Assembly: GCF_036373705.1 (NCBI RefSeq)
Contig: NC_089852.1
Coordinates: 30,380,707-30,444,706 of the forward strand
From: Amia ocellicauda
Lineage: Eukaryota; Chordata; Actinopteri; Amiiformes; Amiidae
Length of the DNA stretch: 64,000 nucleotides
Reading direction: 5' to 3'
The notes beneath the pieces were generated by a model. The model saw nothing but the letters and a program-made list of their open reading frames with translations. It ran no database searches and was not told the DNA's origin. The number at the start of each line of letters is the position of its first letter. Position 1 is the stretch's first letter. A program made the position numbers and the translations under genes. Positions 47,830-59,562 of this stretch are shown piece after piece.

Positions 47830-50800
47830 TTACATACCTTTTTTGTATTTTCTTATAGTTTCTTTGAATTTATACCAATTATGGCCTAATATTATGGCCA
47901 ATATAAGCAATATTGCCACTGCAATTACAATGCCAACAATTGCACCAGCAGAAAGTCCAGCAGTCTCTTGTTTTGTGGCTGTAACTGACACACAAAACAC
48001 ATGTAATTCAGTCATTGGGCACAATCATGGGAATGCTTTCACATCCTTTGCATGAGTTGATATTCAGATTTGTCCATAACTTACAGAGATATTAGAATTA
48101 AAAGAGAAAATTGACAAAATCACACTAGGTCATGGCATGTCACACTTCATGTCACACATTTTGTCCATTTTAAATAATAATTATGCATCAATGTACAACT
48201 GCAGTTGAAGATGCTGTTCAATTTCTAATGCCACGTACAGTGAGGGGAAAAAAGTATTTGATCCCCTGCTGATTTTGTACGTTTGCCCACTGACAAAGAA
48301 ATGATCAGTCTATAATTTTAATGGTAGGTGTATTTTAACAGTGAGAGACAGAATAACAGCAAAAAAATCCAGAAAAACGCATTTCAAAAAAGTTATACAT
48401 TGATTTGCATGTTAATGAGGGAAATAAGTATTTGATCCCCTATCAATCAGCAAGATTTCTGGCTCCCAGGTGTCTTTTATACAGGTAACGAGCTGAGATT
48501 AGCAGCACTCTCTTAAAGGGAGTGCTCCTAATCTCAGCTCGTTACCTGTATAAAAGACACCTGTCCACAGAAGCAATCAATCAATCAGATTCCAAACTCT
48601 CCACCATAGCCAAGACCAAAGAGCTGTCCAAGGATGTCAGGGACAAGATTGTAGGCCTACACAAGGCTGGAATGGGCTACAAGACCATCGCCAAGCAGCT
48701 TGGTGAGAAGGTGACAACAGTTGGTGCGATTAATCGCAAATGGAAGAAACACAAAATAACTGTCAGTCAGTTTCAATGATCATGAGAACGGTGAGGAATC
48801 AGCCCAGAACTACATGGGAGGATCTTGTTAATGATCTCAAGGCAGCTGGGACCATAGTCACCAAGAAAACAATTGGTAACACACTACGCCGTGAAGGACT
48901 GAAATCCTGCAGCGCCCGCAAGGTCCCCCTGCTCAAGAAAGCACATGTACAGGCCCGTCTGAAGTTTGCCAATGAACATCTGAATGATTCAGAGGAGAAC
49001 TGGGTGAAAGTGTTGTGGTCAGATGAGACCAAAATCGAGCTCTTTGGCATCAACTCAACTCGCTGTGTTTGGAGGAGGAGGAATGACCCCAAGAACACCA
49101 TCCCCACCGTCAAACATGGAGGTGGAAACATTATGCTTTGGGGGTGTTTTTCTGCTAAGGGGACAGGACAACTGCACCGCATCAAAGGGACGATGGACGG
49201 GACCATGTACCGTCAAATCTTGGGTGAGAACCTCCTTCCCTCAGCCAGGGCATTGAAAATGGGTCATGGATGGGTAATCCAGCATGACAATGACCCAAAA
49301 CACACAGCCATAGCAACAAAGGAGTGGCTCAAGAAGAAGCACATTAAGGTCCTGGAGTGGCCTAGCCAGTCTCCAGACCTTAATCCCATAGAAAATCTGT
49401 GGAGGGAGCTGAAGGTTCGAGTTGCCAAACGTCAGCCTCGAAACCTTAATGACTTGGAGAGGATCTGCAAAGAGGAGTGGGACAAAATCCCTCCTGAGAT
49501 GTGTGCAAACCTGGTGGCCAGCTACAAGAAACGTCTGACCTCTGTGATTGCCAACAAGGGTTTTGCCACCAAGTCGAAGGGGTCAAATACTTATTTCCCT
49601 CATTAACATGCAAATCAATGTATAACTTTTTTGAAATGCATTTTTCTGGATTTTTTTGCTGTTATTCTGTCTCTCACTGTTAAAATACACCTACCATTAA
49701 AATTATAGACTGATCATTTCTTTGTCAGTGGGCAAACGTACAAAATCAGCAGGGGATCAAATACTTTTTTCCCCCACTGTATGTATTTTTTCTTGGCACA
49801 CTTCATGCTCGGTCCAATGTGACCCACACACCCTGCAGGTCTACCTACCTATGACTACATCTGTCTGTATCAAGTGCAGCCTCTCAGTGGCTTCAATGCG
49901 ACAGGTGTAACTCCCGGCATGTTTTGAGCTCTTGGGGTTTACAAGGACCAACGAGCCATCACCATTGTAGAGACTCTGCATGTCCAGTTGGGTGTCCTTA
50001 TGCCAGTCATTCTCCAGCATCTTTGTCCGGTTGTTGAACCTCAGGAAGGTGCTGCCGTTTCTGAAGCTCCATGTCAGAGTGAAGTTCTCCAGATTGTCCC
50101 CAGGAGAGGTGCATGGAATTTTGAGATTCCTGTCCTCAAAACCCTCAATTACTGTAACAAGCAAGCAAGCAAACAAACAAACATAAATCATAATTATAAG
50201 ACATCAATAACACAGATGTGCTGTATTTGACACTTGATCTTGAGTATGCTTTCAGGTAGAGAGGCAAGACGATGGATGAATAGATCCATGGATGAAGATG
50301 GATAGTCTTGCAGTTTAAAAACAACTGTGCCAGTTGTTCAGTTGACTCAACTGAGCCAGGCAGGGTTTTGCATTATGGATATCTCTGATTGATGTTGTAT
50401 CAAAATATTATAGAGATGATGCTCTATAATTCTGGCCAGTTGAAAAGCATCTATAACAAGGTGGCCAGTGGTACCTTGTTTTCTCAATGAGAGCCTCCAT
50501 TTCTGCTGCTCGGAGTTGATGGCGCAGATGTAGGTGTAGTTTGAAGGGCCATCTGGTATCTTCAGCCTCCTCTCCACATTGTACAGCCCTTCCATGTTGA
50601 CTTTGTTTGTGGAGTTTTTCAATTCGACAACCACTTCAGGTATAACCAACCACTCAACATGGGGCTCTGGGTAGACCTCTGAGGACTTACACACGACCTC
50701 ATTATCGCCTTTCTCCTTCCTGAACTCTATGGTCGGAGACTTAATGGGAGCTGCAGTAAGAAGAGAATACATTCAGTGTCAAAACGTGTTCTGGGACTAA

Positions 50801-52392
50801 GATCAGCCTGACCATCTAACTAGACCATGTCGTGTGAGCTGCAGTCTCAGTGGGGGATTACAGTGTGTGTGCATGCACAGACAATAGAAACATTATCTGT
50901 TTGAGAGCTAGAACAGAAATGTATAATCAAACTCAGCTTCAGACACTGACCTTCCACCTTTAGATTAACGAAGGATTCCTGGTTCCCCAGATCCGTGCTG
51001 GTGTAGCACTGGTACCGTCCTGTGTCTGAGATGGTCACATTCTTGAGCACCAGTGAGGCGTTGCCCCTTTGCACCTGGACAGAGTTCAGCTCAGTCCTGC
51101 CCCAGTACTGTGGGTCCTGGCTATTCAATTGGTCATTGTTGTGGTAGTAGCTGTGAGCTATGATGTCTGAGTCAGTGCTTTTCTTCTGCCAGTGGATGAC
51201 TGCCGCAGTGGCACTGGGGAATTCACAGGGCAGGAGGCAGTTCCCAGAGTAGAGACACGTCACTGTCACCTCTACAACACAAAGTCATTCTGGTGAGAGA
51301 CACCCCCTGCTTTGAATAATGACTTCCTATCAGCAGTACTAGTAATAGCAGTCACACACACACCTTGTCTGGGTCTTTTCAGCGCTTGTGTAGGACAGTG
51401 TGCTAGTATCTAAAGGCCTACAGTATCAGGACAATCTAGAAATTACAAATCATCAGACAGAACGTAAGCAGTGAGAGTGGGTCTGTGTCATCACATCTGG
51501 CTGCATGAGATGCTAATTGAGTCGAAATCTTATCCAGCTGTATTTTTCTCATAGTTTTGTAAGGATCTCAAGGAGTCATTTTCAACACTTGCTGTAATAT
51601 AAATAATTCATGATGTCCTATAGGTTGAAAACAGCTGGCAATTGTGTTTCTATTAATTTACCTTTTAAAAGAATAACGAATAAAGGCGCCGCACCTGCAA
51701 ACCACCTGAGTCAGTGCCAGGCGGGCACAGAGAACCCTGCTGAACCAATTCTATTAATTCAGTCAATCAGTTACTTCAGTCGCAGTTTAATAGTGGTGTA
51801 AACCTTTTCTGTCAAGTATTTGAAAATGGTTGAGTTCCTGCTGAACAAGTTATATTTAAAGCTGAAACACACATTGGTATCGCTGGAATGTGGACTAACA
51901 ACATTTCTAGTCTCAAACTCATCTGGTGATCTCTCCCTTCTGTTACAAACAGAAAGAAAGAAATAAAGAAATAAAGAAAGAAACCCCTCACACAGACCCA
52001 GTCACCAGCTTAGATTCTTGATTTGTGAGTGGGTTAGGTTATCAGCTAAGGCAGTGTCTTTTACAGGAAAGGAAAAGTAAACGCTTGAGCAATCAGAGGT
52101 TAATGCAATACTGTGGGGGAAGGTTAGTTGATCAATAACCTCAGGTTTCACTGAAGGGCTCAACATTTGCAGCCATAGTCACTATTTTTTATTTTCTATT
52201 ATGACACACAGTAACAAAGTCTACAGGTCACATTCCTGGGAAAAACACAGTCTAAAGGTTAACTCAATCCTGATAGCTCGGGATTTAAGGGATAAGAATA
52301 TAAAAATGTGAAGTCTGCTTACCTTGCGGCGCACATTCTAGGTATACAACAATCCAGACGAAGACACAGAGGATGACCCATTCACTGCCCAT
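47830..52392 (-). CDS. HHLA2-like (B7-H7) Ig receptor ligand, copy A
   Basis: Exons (minus strand): 52323-52392 signal peptide ([20 protein letters not shown]), 50951-51271 IgV1, 50475-50750 IgC, 49849-50151 IgV2, 47830-47978 transmembrane; all internal exons are phase 1-1. Total 1119 nt, 372 residues. IgV1 has the C...C pair (VTCLYS ... YQCYTS) plus an extra NCLLPC motif; IgC has VVCKS...YICAI; IgV2 has LKIPC...YTCRI. V-C-V plus one membrane span is the HHLA2 layout; human HHLA2 is 414 residues. Family role: cell-surface T/NK-cell co-signalling ligand. The last exon is read through to TAA at 47830, giving tail ...YKKGM; an alternative last exon lies at 47641-47804. Ortholog call rests on domain order and on the conserved CIP2A-MYH15-HHLA2 order and orientation. 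Intron 4 carries a Tc1 element. Confidence 0.83.
48238..49779 (+). mobile_element. Tc1-like transposon, near full length, dead transposase (copy 3)
   Basis: Same family as the copy at 29858; TA flanks at 48236-48237 and 49780-49781. The transposase start is ATA instead of ATG (48606-48608; ...CCACCATAGCC), and about 40 nt are missing near 48769 compared with copy 1, shifting frame. From there a frame stays open to 49606 and keeps the three catalytic regions WSDETK, HDNDPKH and NPIENLW (DD34E type). Inserted in the last intron of HHLA2-like copy A, in the sense opposite to the gene. The hairpin at 48471-48559 is present. Confidence 0.93.
48471..48559. repeat. Hairpin with 40-bp arms and reversed loop inside Tc1 copy 3
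   Basis: Arms 48471-48510 and 48520-48559 are inverse complements with one mismatch. The loop reads TCTTAAAGG, the exact inverse complement of the loop CCTTTAAGA in the hairpin at 30091-30179, while the outer flanks of both hairpins are in the same orientation. Confidence 0.9.
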
Positions 52393-52828
52393 CGCTGATC
52401 TTCTGACCTACCATCCCATCCCTGAGACACAGACCACCAGACAGTGACGCTGTGAACTTGAACACGTTTATGATACACAGGCAGTCCTTTACATAGCTAT
52501 ATACAATAGATCACAGTCAATAAGATGTTTGCTAATTTAAAAGGATCAGAACCCCTGAAACAGTCTTGAAGTCTGAGCCCGTTCAATCAATTAATTGTTA
52601 CTAGTATTAGTATTACTAGTTAGTATTAATTCAATACATTCCAACACAGCTGACAGTCACAGTGGCAGCTGAGAAATAATATAAATCACAGCTCCTGACT
52701 CCACAGTGCTCTGCAGTGTTTGCTATTGACAAACACCACTGTGTGACTGCACTTAGTAGCTCAACAGAACTTTGGTCTGTCTTTTCACTACATTTGTAAT
52801 CCGCAAATGGATAAATATGTTTACTTAC

Positions 52829-52915
52829 AGTGTGTGTTAAGTGCCTGTGATCTGGATTCTGTCTCTCCTTCAGCTCTTGGTGACAGGTCTTACAGGTACA
52901 GTACACCTTGGCCCC
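52829..52915 (-). other. Probable 5' untranslated exon, HHLA2-like copy A
   Basis: A donor ACACT|GTAAGT on the minus strand lies at 52828/52829. The stretch is conserved with 63802-63885 upstream of copy B, including GACAGGTCTTACAGGTACA on the plus strand and the CCTTGGCCCCACC boundary where similarity stops. The right (5') end is the limit of similarity and not a mapped start site. Confidence 0.5.
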
Positions 52916-53159
52916 ACCCACTCCTATTAGATTTATGTCTAATTTATTTGACTCACCATTTACTGAATTGGTCAGAAGAACCACAGGAATTGTCACTCCA
53001 GCAGGCTGAGGTTTAAAGAGTGAAAGTGTAATTGGATCGGATAGGGCTGGACTTTGACCTCCCCTCCTGTTCACTGTGATTCTAGGCATCGCATGAAACT
53101 GGGTGGGTGTAGAAACAGGGTGAGTGTCATTGCCTTGCCTGACTCCATTTGTGTGCTAC

Positions 53160-53395
53160 TGTATTTATTTGCCTGCTAATATTGAACAAGTCTGGCTTCT
53201 GATAAGACCAACTTTCAGATCACCCTTTTAGGTTTTCTATCCTCCATGCCTAATGGTTTATTTTATTTTATTTTATTTTATTAATTGTTTTTGGTTTATT
53301 TTTTGTTTGTCTATTTATCTATCTGTACAGTGTTCTGTGGCTACCCTGCGAAGGACACTATACAAAATACAAATTGATTGATTGATTGAGATTGT
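53160..53395 (+). repeat. LINE/SINE 3' tail with (ATTG)n end
   Basis: The segment ends ACACTATACAAAATACAAAT followed by TTGATTGATTGATTGA at about 53373-53391. A 'ctatacaaa(ta)aaa' block followed by an ATTG/TGAT short repeat is typical of L2-type LINEs and their partner SINEs in fish. Only the 3' end is recognisable; the left limit is a guess, with a degenerate TTTTA run at 53257-53282 inside. Confidence 0.4.
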
Positions 53396-53710
53396 AGTGA
53401 ACCCAGTTCTGCTTGCTATGTCGCTGGCCAGCAGCCTCCTGCTCTCCCCCTCAGGTACAGTGCGCTGGAGGAGGGTCGCTGCAGGCCTGTTATGCTGGAG
53501 TCGTCGATAGCTTGAGCCCTGGCAGGAGTGCTTTACCCCACAGTGAGCGACAGGTGCCGGGGTGGCCTTTTCCTTGTGCTTGCGAGCTGAGGCCAGCAGG
53601 GGGAACCTATTTCAAGTACAATTTCATTTACTTTAATGATCTTGTGTAGAGTGTGTCTGACTACAGACAGAGTATAATAAACTGCTGTTTATTATAATTA
53701 TGATGTTTTG

Positions 53711-53756
53711 CAGATGCAGCATGAGTTGGACGATGGCGAGGAGAGGGAAGAGGGGA
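53711..53756 (+). pseudogene. Fragment of a myosin heavy-chain tail exon
   Basis: About 44 bp that read CAGCATGAG.TGGACGATG.CGAGGAGAGGG match myosin exon 42 at 45133-45176 with about three mismatches, and would encode QHELDDGEER against [10 protein letters not shown]. It is preceded by TTTTGCAG, like an exon start, but neither the upstream 18 nt of exon 42 nor the downstream part is conserved. Same strand as MYH15, 8.5 kb away, on the far side of HHLA2-like copy A. Confidence 0.65.
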
Positions 53757-54239
53757 AGAGTGTATGCTGGGCAACACTGGGCTGATATCACCGCACTTGT
53801 TATGTCTGCAGGCAAACCTTGCTTCGATTGCAATCCCTTCACATCTGCACATACAGAGTCCATATCACACCCAATATTATATCAATTGATTACAATTTCT
53901 TGCAATCCCACTGCAGTTCCCTTGTGACTTTCCCAATATGCAATACGGAGCAAATTACAAAATTGCAATCATTATATACGCAAGGTGTCCTGCTTTGATT
54001 GCAACACAGCACTACCGCCACAGTGCCAGGGCAGTAAAACACATGATTGTACCAGCCAACCATTTCCTATAATCCTTATCATAGATTAAACCGGTTGAAT
54101 CGCCTATATACCTGGGGTTTCCTTCCATTGCACAAGTCTCTCTCTTTTTCCTCTTAATTTACAGTGGAGTGGCACACGTGGTGACAATTGATATCTGTAC
54201 AGATCACTAGTTCACAGTGTGGTATTGAAAAATCCTAAA

Positions 54240-55400
54240 CTCACCCTTTTTTCTTGATCCAGACTGGCTAGTACCAAAGTCCGGGACACTGAAGCCACTA
54301 TCCTGTTTGTTATGGCAACTGAAGAGTCCAAAATAATCTGGAGAAGTAGATGTGGAGTTAATTAAAGGAATTTATTAGGAGAAGCCGTAACGAGGACCTT
54401 TCATGGGGCTGTCCCACAAACAGTCCTAAAGAAGTACAAGGAATTGTATACTGGTAGCACAAGAGATAACAAGAATCACATGCTGTCCTGTGTAAGTCTG
54501 CTTCTTTCTGCACGATATCTCTGGCGAAGTACCAGCATGAGCAAACTTAAGTAATGTGTAATATTTTATATTAGGGGACTCGTGTAATGTATTAGTCCCA
54601 AAATGCTGGTAAAAAGTGGTTCTAATCACACCTTGCTCATTTGGGTATCGAGGTTGAACTATGGCACAGTACAGTTCACAGTAAGGCAGGGACAAAATGC
54701 GGTCCTTCAGTCTCTCCTGTCGGCACAGTGAAAGATATGAGTGAAAACCAAACAACTGAAATACAGACAGAGAGACAATAAAGCATCACAAGAATTACAA
54801 ATAGCGTCAGTAATCTGATCAGTAATCCATCTGATCAATACAGAGTCCCCCCCAACCCCAACCAGACTGCTCCAGTACAGTAGTCCGTTCAGAATGCCGA
54901 TGCACTTTGTGTCATCCACTATCTATTTCAATCCTGCTTTGGACAGGGATTTGTGAAGAGCTGCCACAGTCTGTGTGCCAGGGCAACAGGTGGATTGTCC
55001 GTTGTTAAATGTCCATGCTACCAAGGTTCAAACATCAGGCCCTTCAGCATGCGCCCTGAGATGTGGAAGTCTCTTAAGGCCAGTGTATCATTCACCTGAA
55101 GACACATTGTTGGTTTCATTGGGCATGTCAGTGGGCTGAACCTGTATATGGGCAATTAAGTCAAAAGCACCATTGTGTAGTGGACACCTTACAGCCTCCA
55201 TGGCATCTGTCAGGGGAGGCACAGTGATGATGGCAGAGGAGGTAGAATGGAACAGAATCAGTGCAGACAGAGGATCAGTGCTATAGTCGGTTGATGTCGT
55301 CATAATGCCCTGTGAGTCTGACATACGAATATCCAACATGTCATATTTTACCAAGAGGCCTCAGCGGGCACGCCCAGGACAGCATCACTGGGGATATCCC
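54240..55400 (-). other. Unassigned region, faint LTR-like features
   Basis: On the minus strand this region has scattered short frames (55354-55088, 54919-54707, 54755-54426) and, near 54367, an AATAAA followed by a T/C-rich stretch ending in ...CCATAACA. That order (short frames, polyadenylation signal, CA end) would fit the 3' part of an old LTR element. I recognise no gag, pol or env motif and no paired LTR, so this stays a weak suggestion. Confidence 0.2.
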
Positions 55401-56045
55401 TCCAACAGTCTCCCTCAATAGAGGTCGCAGCGTCTTTATAAGGCAATTCTTTCAAGCATTTAATTGATTTCAGCATTCAATAACATATCACAGTTGCAAA
55501 TAATACAAATTGAAGGCGGAGAAATAAGGTTCTATTGTAATGTCCGGGGCGGGTGTGTGTTTGGTGCTGTGGTTATCCTGGTGGGGAGTCTCTGTGACCC
55601 GCAGATAGCACTTGCTACAGTTTTGTCCTAGTGAGGTTTTCACATGTCATTCCTGACTTATTCCCCTCAGTTTTCTTCAGATTTGTCTTCGTCTTTTCTG
55701 TAAGCTGCAGTGTACGTTTCACCTGTGGGACCAGATGAGTGGTAAATGGATACAGGTCAGCAGGAATGGTACTCACACATGCTGTACGTAGTCACACTGT
55801 GGAAATCTAACATTACAGAAGAAGACATGAAACACATAGTAACACACTGAAACAATGAGCAGGGCCTCACTGGGCCGGGACACAGAAACAATGCACAGTG
55901 CGCTGAGCCCTGCTAGGAAAGCCTCTAGCAACAGATTTGTTTCTGAGTTTGAAAATGGTATCAGCTTGGCATGTGTTGTGTTCCACATTTGCTTCTGTAA
56001 GGTCAGTTGGTTTAATATTTTAAAAAGTAAACTTCATAAGACTGC

Positions 56046-56114
<69 letters not shown>

Positions 56115-56895
56115 TATTGAGTTTTCTGTTTTCTGATATATTTCCAATAAAAAAGGCAATATCTTAAGTCATCTGAAACTTCAACAAGGGCATTTTTAAG
56201 AATATGATTTACAACCTGCTATAATAACTGCTGTAAGTTAATTATGTGGAGTTTCAGATAGTATACACAGAGTATAATAGACTGCCATATCCATAGAATG
56301 AATGAAAACACATATTTAATAGACACTATACAGAGTTTCAACAGCTTAGTTACTGCTTGTACATATCTAAAACCGGCTTAATGAACTAGAACTCCTCCAC
56401 TGTTTTACACTGTGGTCTTGAAAGGGAGACATTTACTCAATAGATAGACGGACAAGGAATTCTCAGAGCCCGATTTAACTGAAATAATACCAAAATAGTT
56501 TATGAAGCGCTCTGGAGATGGCCAGTCAGGAAGACGCATCTAAAGTTTTTCTAAAGAACACACTGTCATATACAAGATGACTCCCTTTGGTTGCCAGGCA
56601 GCTAGATGATGTCAATGAGGTACCCCAAACTTTATCTCACACTTCTCCCTCTGTCTTCTGTTCTCTCTATGACCTTGGATGAAAATGTTTTTCTAAAAGT
56701 CACCTACACAGAACTACTGCAGCTGGCCTATCCGGAACAATACATACACAAAGTTTAAATTCATACATGTCTTACACAATCTTGCTGCAACAATGGTGCA
56801 GATATAATATATTTGGCATCTAGAAAGGGCACTGTCCCGCATCAGTCTAAAACTGGGATAAGTCATCACATCCCAACATGAATGATCAATGTTCT
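55401..56895. other. Spacer between the two HHLA2-like genes, with (ATT)n
   Basis: No coding exon that I can support. A long pure (ATT)n microsatellite occupies 56047-56112. If HHLA2-like copy B has a further cytoplasmic exon it should lie here on the minus strand, but I did not find one. Confidence 0.45.
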
Positions 56896-59522
56896 CTACC
56901 TACCGTCTCTTCTTGTCCTTCCTTTCCTTTTATACAAAACCATTGCTACTATTGCGGCCAATATAAGCAATGCCAGTCCACCACAAACAATGCCAACAAT
57001 TGTTCCGACAGAATTTCCAGCAGTCTCCAGCTTTCTGCCTGTGACACACAACACACATGTCAATCAGTCATTGGGCACAATCATGTGTGCACTTTCACAT
57101 CCTTTACATGAGGTGATATTCAGATTTGTCCATACCTTCAAGAGACATTCAAATTTAAGGATAAAACAGACAAAATAACACTGGTTCATGGCACGCCACA
57201 TAGTCTAGTCTGCAGTCTCTGTCCATTTTAAATAAAAAATACATATCAATGTACAATCACAGTTGAAGATGCAGTATAATAATATGCAGTATAATGCCGT
57301 TATATATTTTTTCTTGGCGCACCTCATGCTTGCTCCAATGTGACACACACACCCTGCAGGTCTACCTACCTATGACTACATCTGTCTGTATCAAGTGCAG
57401 CCTCTCAGTGGCATCGATGCGACAGGCATATCTCCCTGTGTGTTTTGAGATCTTGGGGTTTACAAGGACCAACGAGCCATTGCCATGGTAGAGACTCTGC
57501 ATGTCCAGTTGGGTGTCCTCTTTCCAGTCATTCACCAGCTTCTTTGTCCGGCTGTTGAACTTCAGGAAGGTGCTGCTGTTTCTGAAGCTCCATGTCAGAG
57601 TGACGTTCTCCAGATTGTCCCCAGGAGAGCTGCATGGGATGGTGAGATTCCTGCCCTCAAAACCCTCAATTACTGTAACAAAACAAACAAAACAAAACAC
57701 AACCATAAGAAACATAAATCATAATCATAACACATCAATAAGGAAGAAGATGAGTAATTTTGTATTTAAACTCCAACCGAGCTTGCGATCAGTGGTAGGT
57801 ATGTCAGTGGTACCTTGTTCTGTCAATGAGATCTTCCATTTATGCTGCCTGGATGTAGAGTTGATGGCGCAGATGTAGGTATGGTTTGAAGGCCTGTCTG
57901 GTATCTTCAGCTTGCTCTCCACATTATACAGCCCTTCCTTGTTTGGTTTTTTGGTTGTGGAGTATTTCAAATTGCCCTTCACTTCAGGCACAACCGACCA
58001 CCCAACATGAGGTGCAGGGAATACCTCCGTGGATTTACACACAACCTCATTATAGCCGCTCTGCTTCCTGAACTCTATGGTCGGGGACTTAATGGGTGCT
58101 GCAACAAAACAAGAACGCATTCAGGGTCAGAACGTGTTCTGGGGCCAAGATCAGTCTCAGTGGGGGATTACAGCTGAGTGTGTGTACATGCACAGACAAC
58201 AGAAACATGATCTGGTAACATTTAATAACAAACATTTTCTAATAGAACCCAATTAATCAGTGATTTAGAGGATTGATCAGTTTTCTGGTATTTTATATAT
58301 ATATATATACACTCACCTAAAGGATTATTAGGAACACCTGTTCAATTTCTCATTAATGCAATTATCTAACCAACCAATCACATGGCAGTTGCTTCAATGC
58401 ATTTTGGGATGTGGTCCTGGTCAAGACAATCTCCTGAACTCCAAACTGAATGTCTGAATGGGAAAGAAAGGTGATTTAAGCAATTTTGAGCGTGGCATGA
58501 TTGTTAGTGCCAGACGGGCCGCTCTGAGTATTTCACAATCTGCTCAGTTACTGGGATTTTCACGCACAACCATTTCTAGGGTTTACAAAGAATGGTGTGA
58601 AAAGGGAAAAACATCCAGTATGCGGCAGTCCTGTGGGAGAAAATGCCTTGTTGATGCTAGAGGTCAGAGGAGAATCGGCGGACTGATTCAAGCTGATAGA
58701 AGAGCAACTTTGACTGAAATAACCACTCGTTACAACCGAGGTATGCAGCAAAGCATTTGTGAAGCCACAACACGTACAACCTTGAGGCGGATGGGCTACA
58801 ACAGCAGAAGACCCCACCGGGTACCACTCATCTCCACTACAAATAGGAAAAAGAGGCTACAATTTGCACAAGCTCACCAAAATTGGACAGTTGAAGACTG
58901 GAAAAATGTTGCCTGGTCTGATGAGTCTCGATTTCTGTTGAGACATTCAGATGGTCAGAATTTGGCGTAAACAGAATGAGAACATGGATCCATCATGCCT
59001 TGTTACCACTGTGCAGGCTGGTGGTGGTGGTGTAATGGTGTGGGGGATGTTTTCTTGGCACACTTTAGGCCCCTTAGTGCCAATTGGGCATCGTTTAAAT
59101 GCCACGGCCTACCTGAGCATTGTTTCTGACCATGTCCATCCCTTTATGACCACCATGTACCCATCCTCTGATGGCTACTTCCAGCAGGATAATGCACCAT
59201 GTCACAAAGGTCGAATCATTTCAAATTGGTTTCTTGAACATGACAATGAGTTCACTGTACTAAACTGGCCCCCACAGTCACCAGATCTCAACCCAATACA
59301 GCATCTTTGGGATGTAGTGGAACGGGAGCTTCATGCCCTGGATGTGCATCCCACAAATCTCCATCAACTGCAAGATGCTATCCTATCAATATGGGCCAAC
59401 ATTTCTAAAGAATGCTTTCAGCACCTTGTTGAATCAATGCCACGTAGAATTAAGGCAGTTCTGAAGGCGAAATGGGGTCAAACACAGTATTAGTATGGTG
59501 TTCCTAATAATCCTTTAGGTGA

Positions 59523-59562
<40 letters not shown>

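Noticed and set aside
47805..47837. 33-nt intron joining the two transmembrane exons of HHLA2-like copy A
   Set aside because: Far below the minimum length for vertebrate splicing, and it would create a two-span protein unlike the family.
56595..56625. Similarity to the end of myosin exon 26 (CAGCT.GATGA.GT)
   Set aside because: Only about 12 of 15 bases match and no frame or extension supports it, unlike the 44-bp match at 53711.
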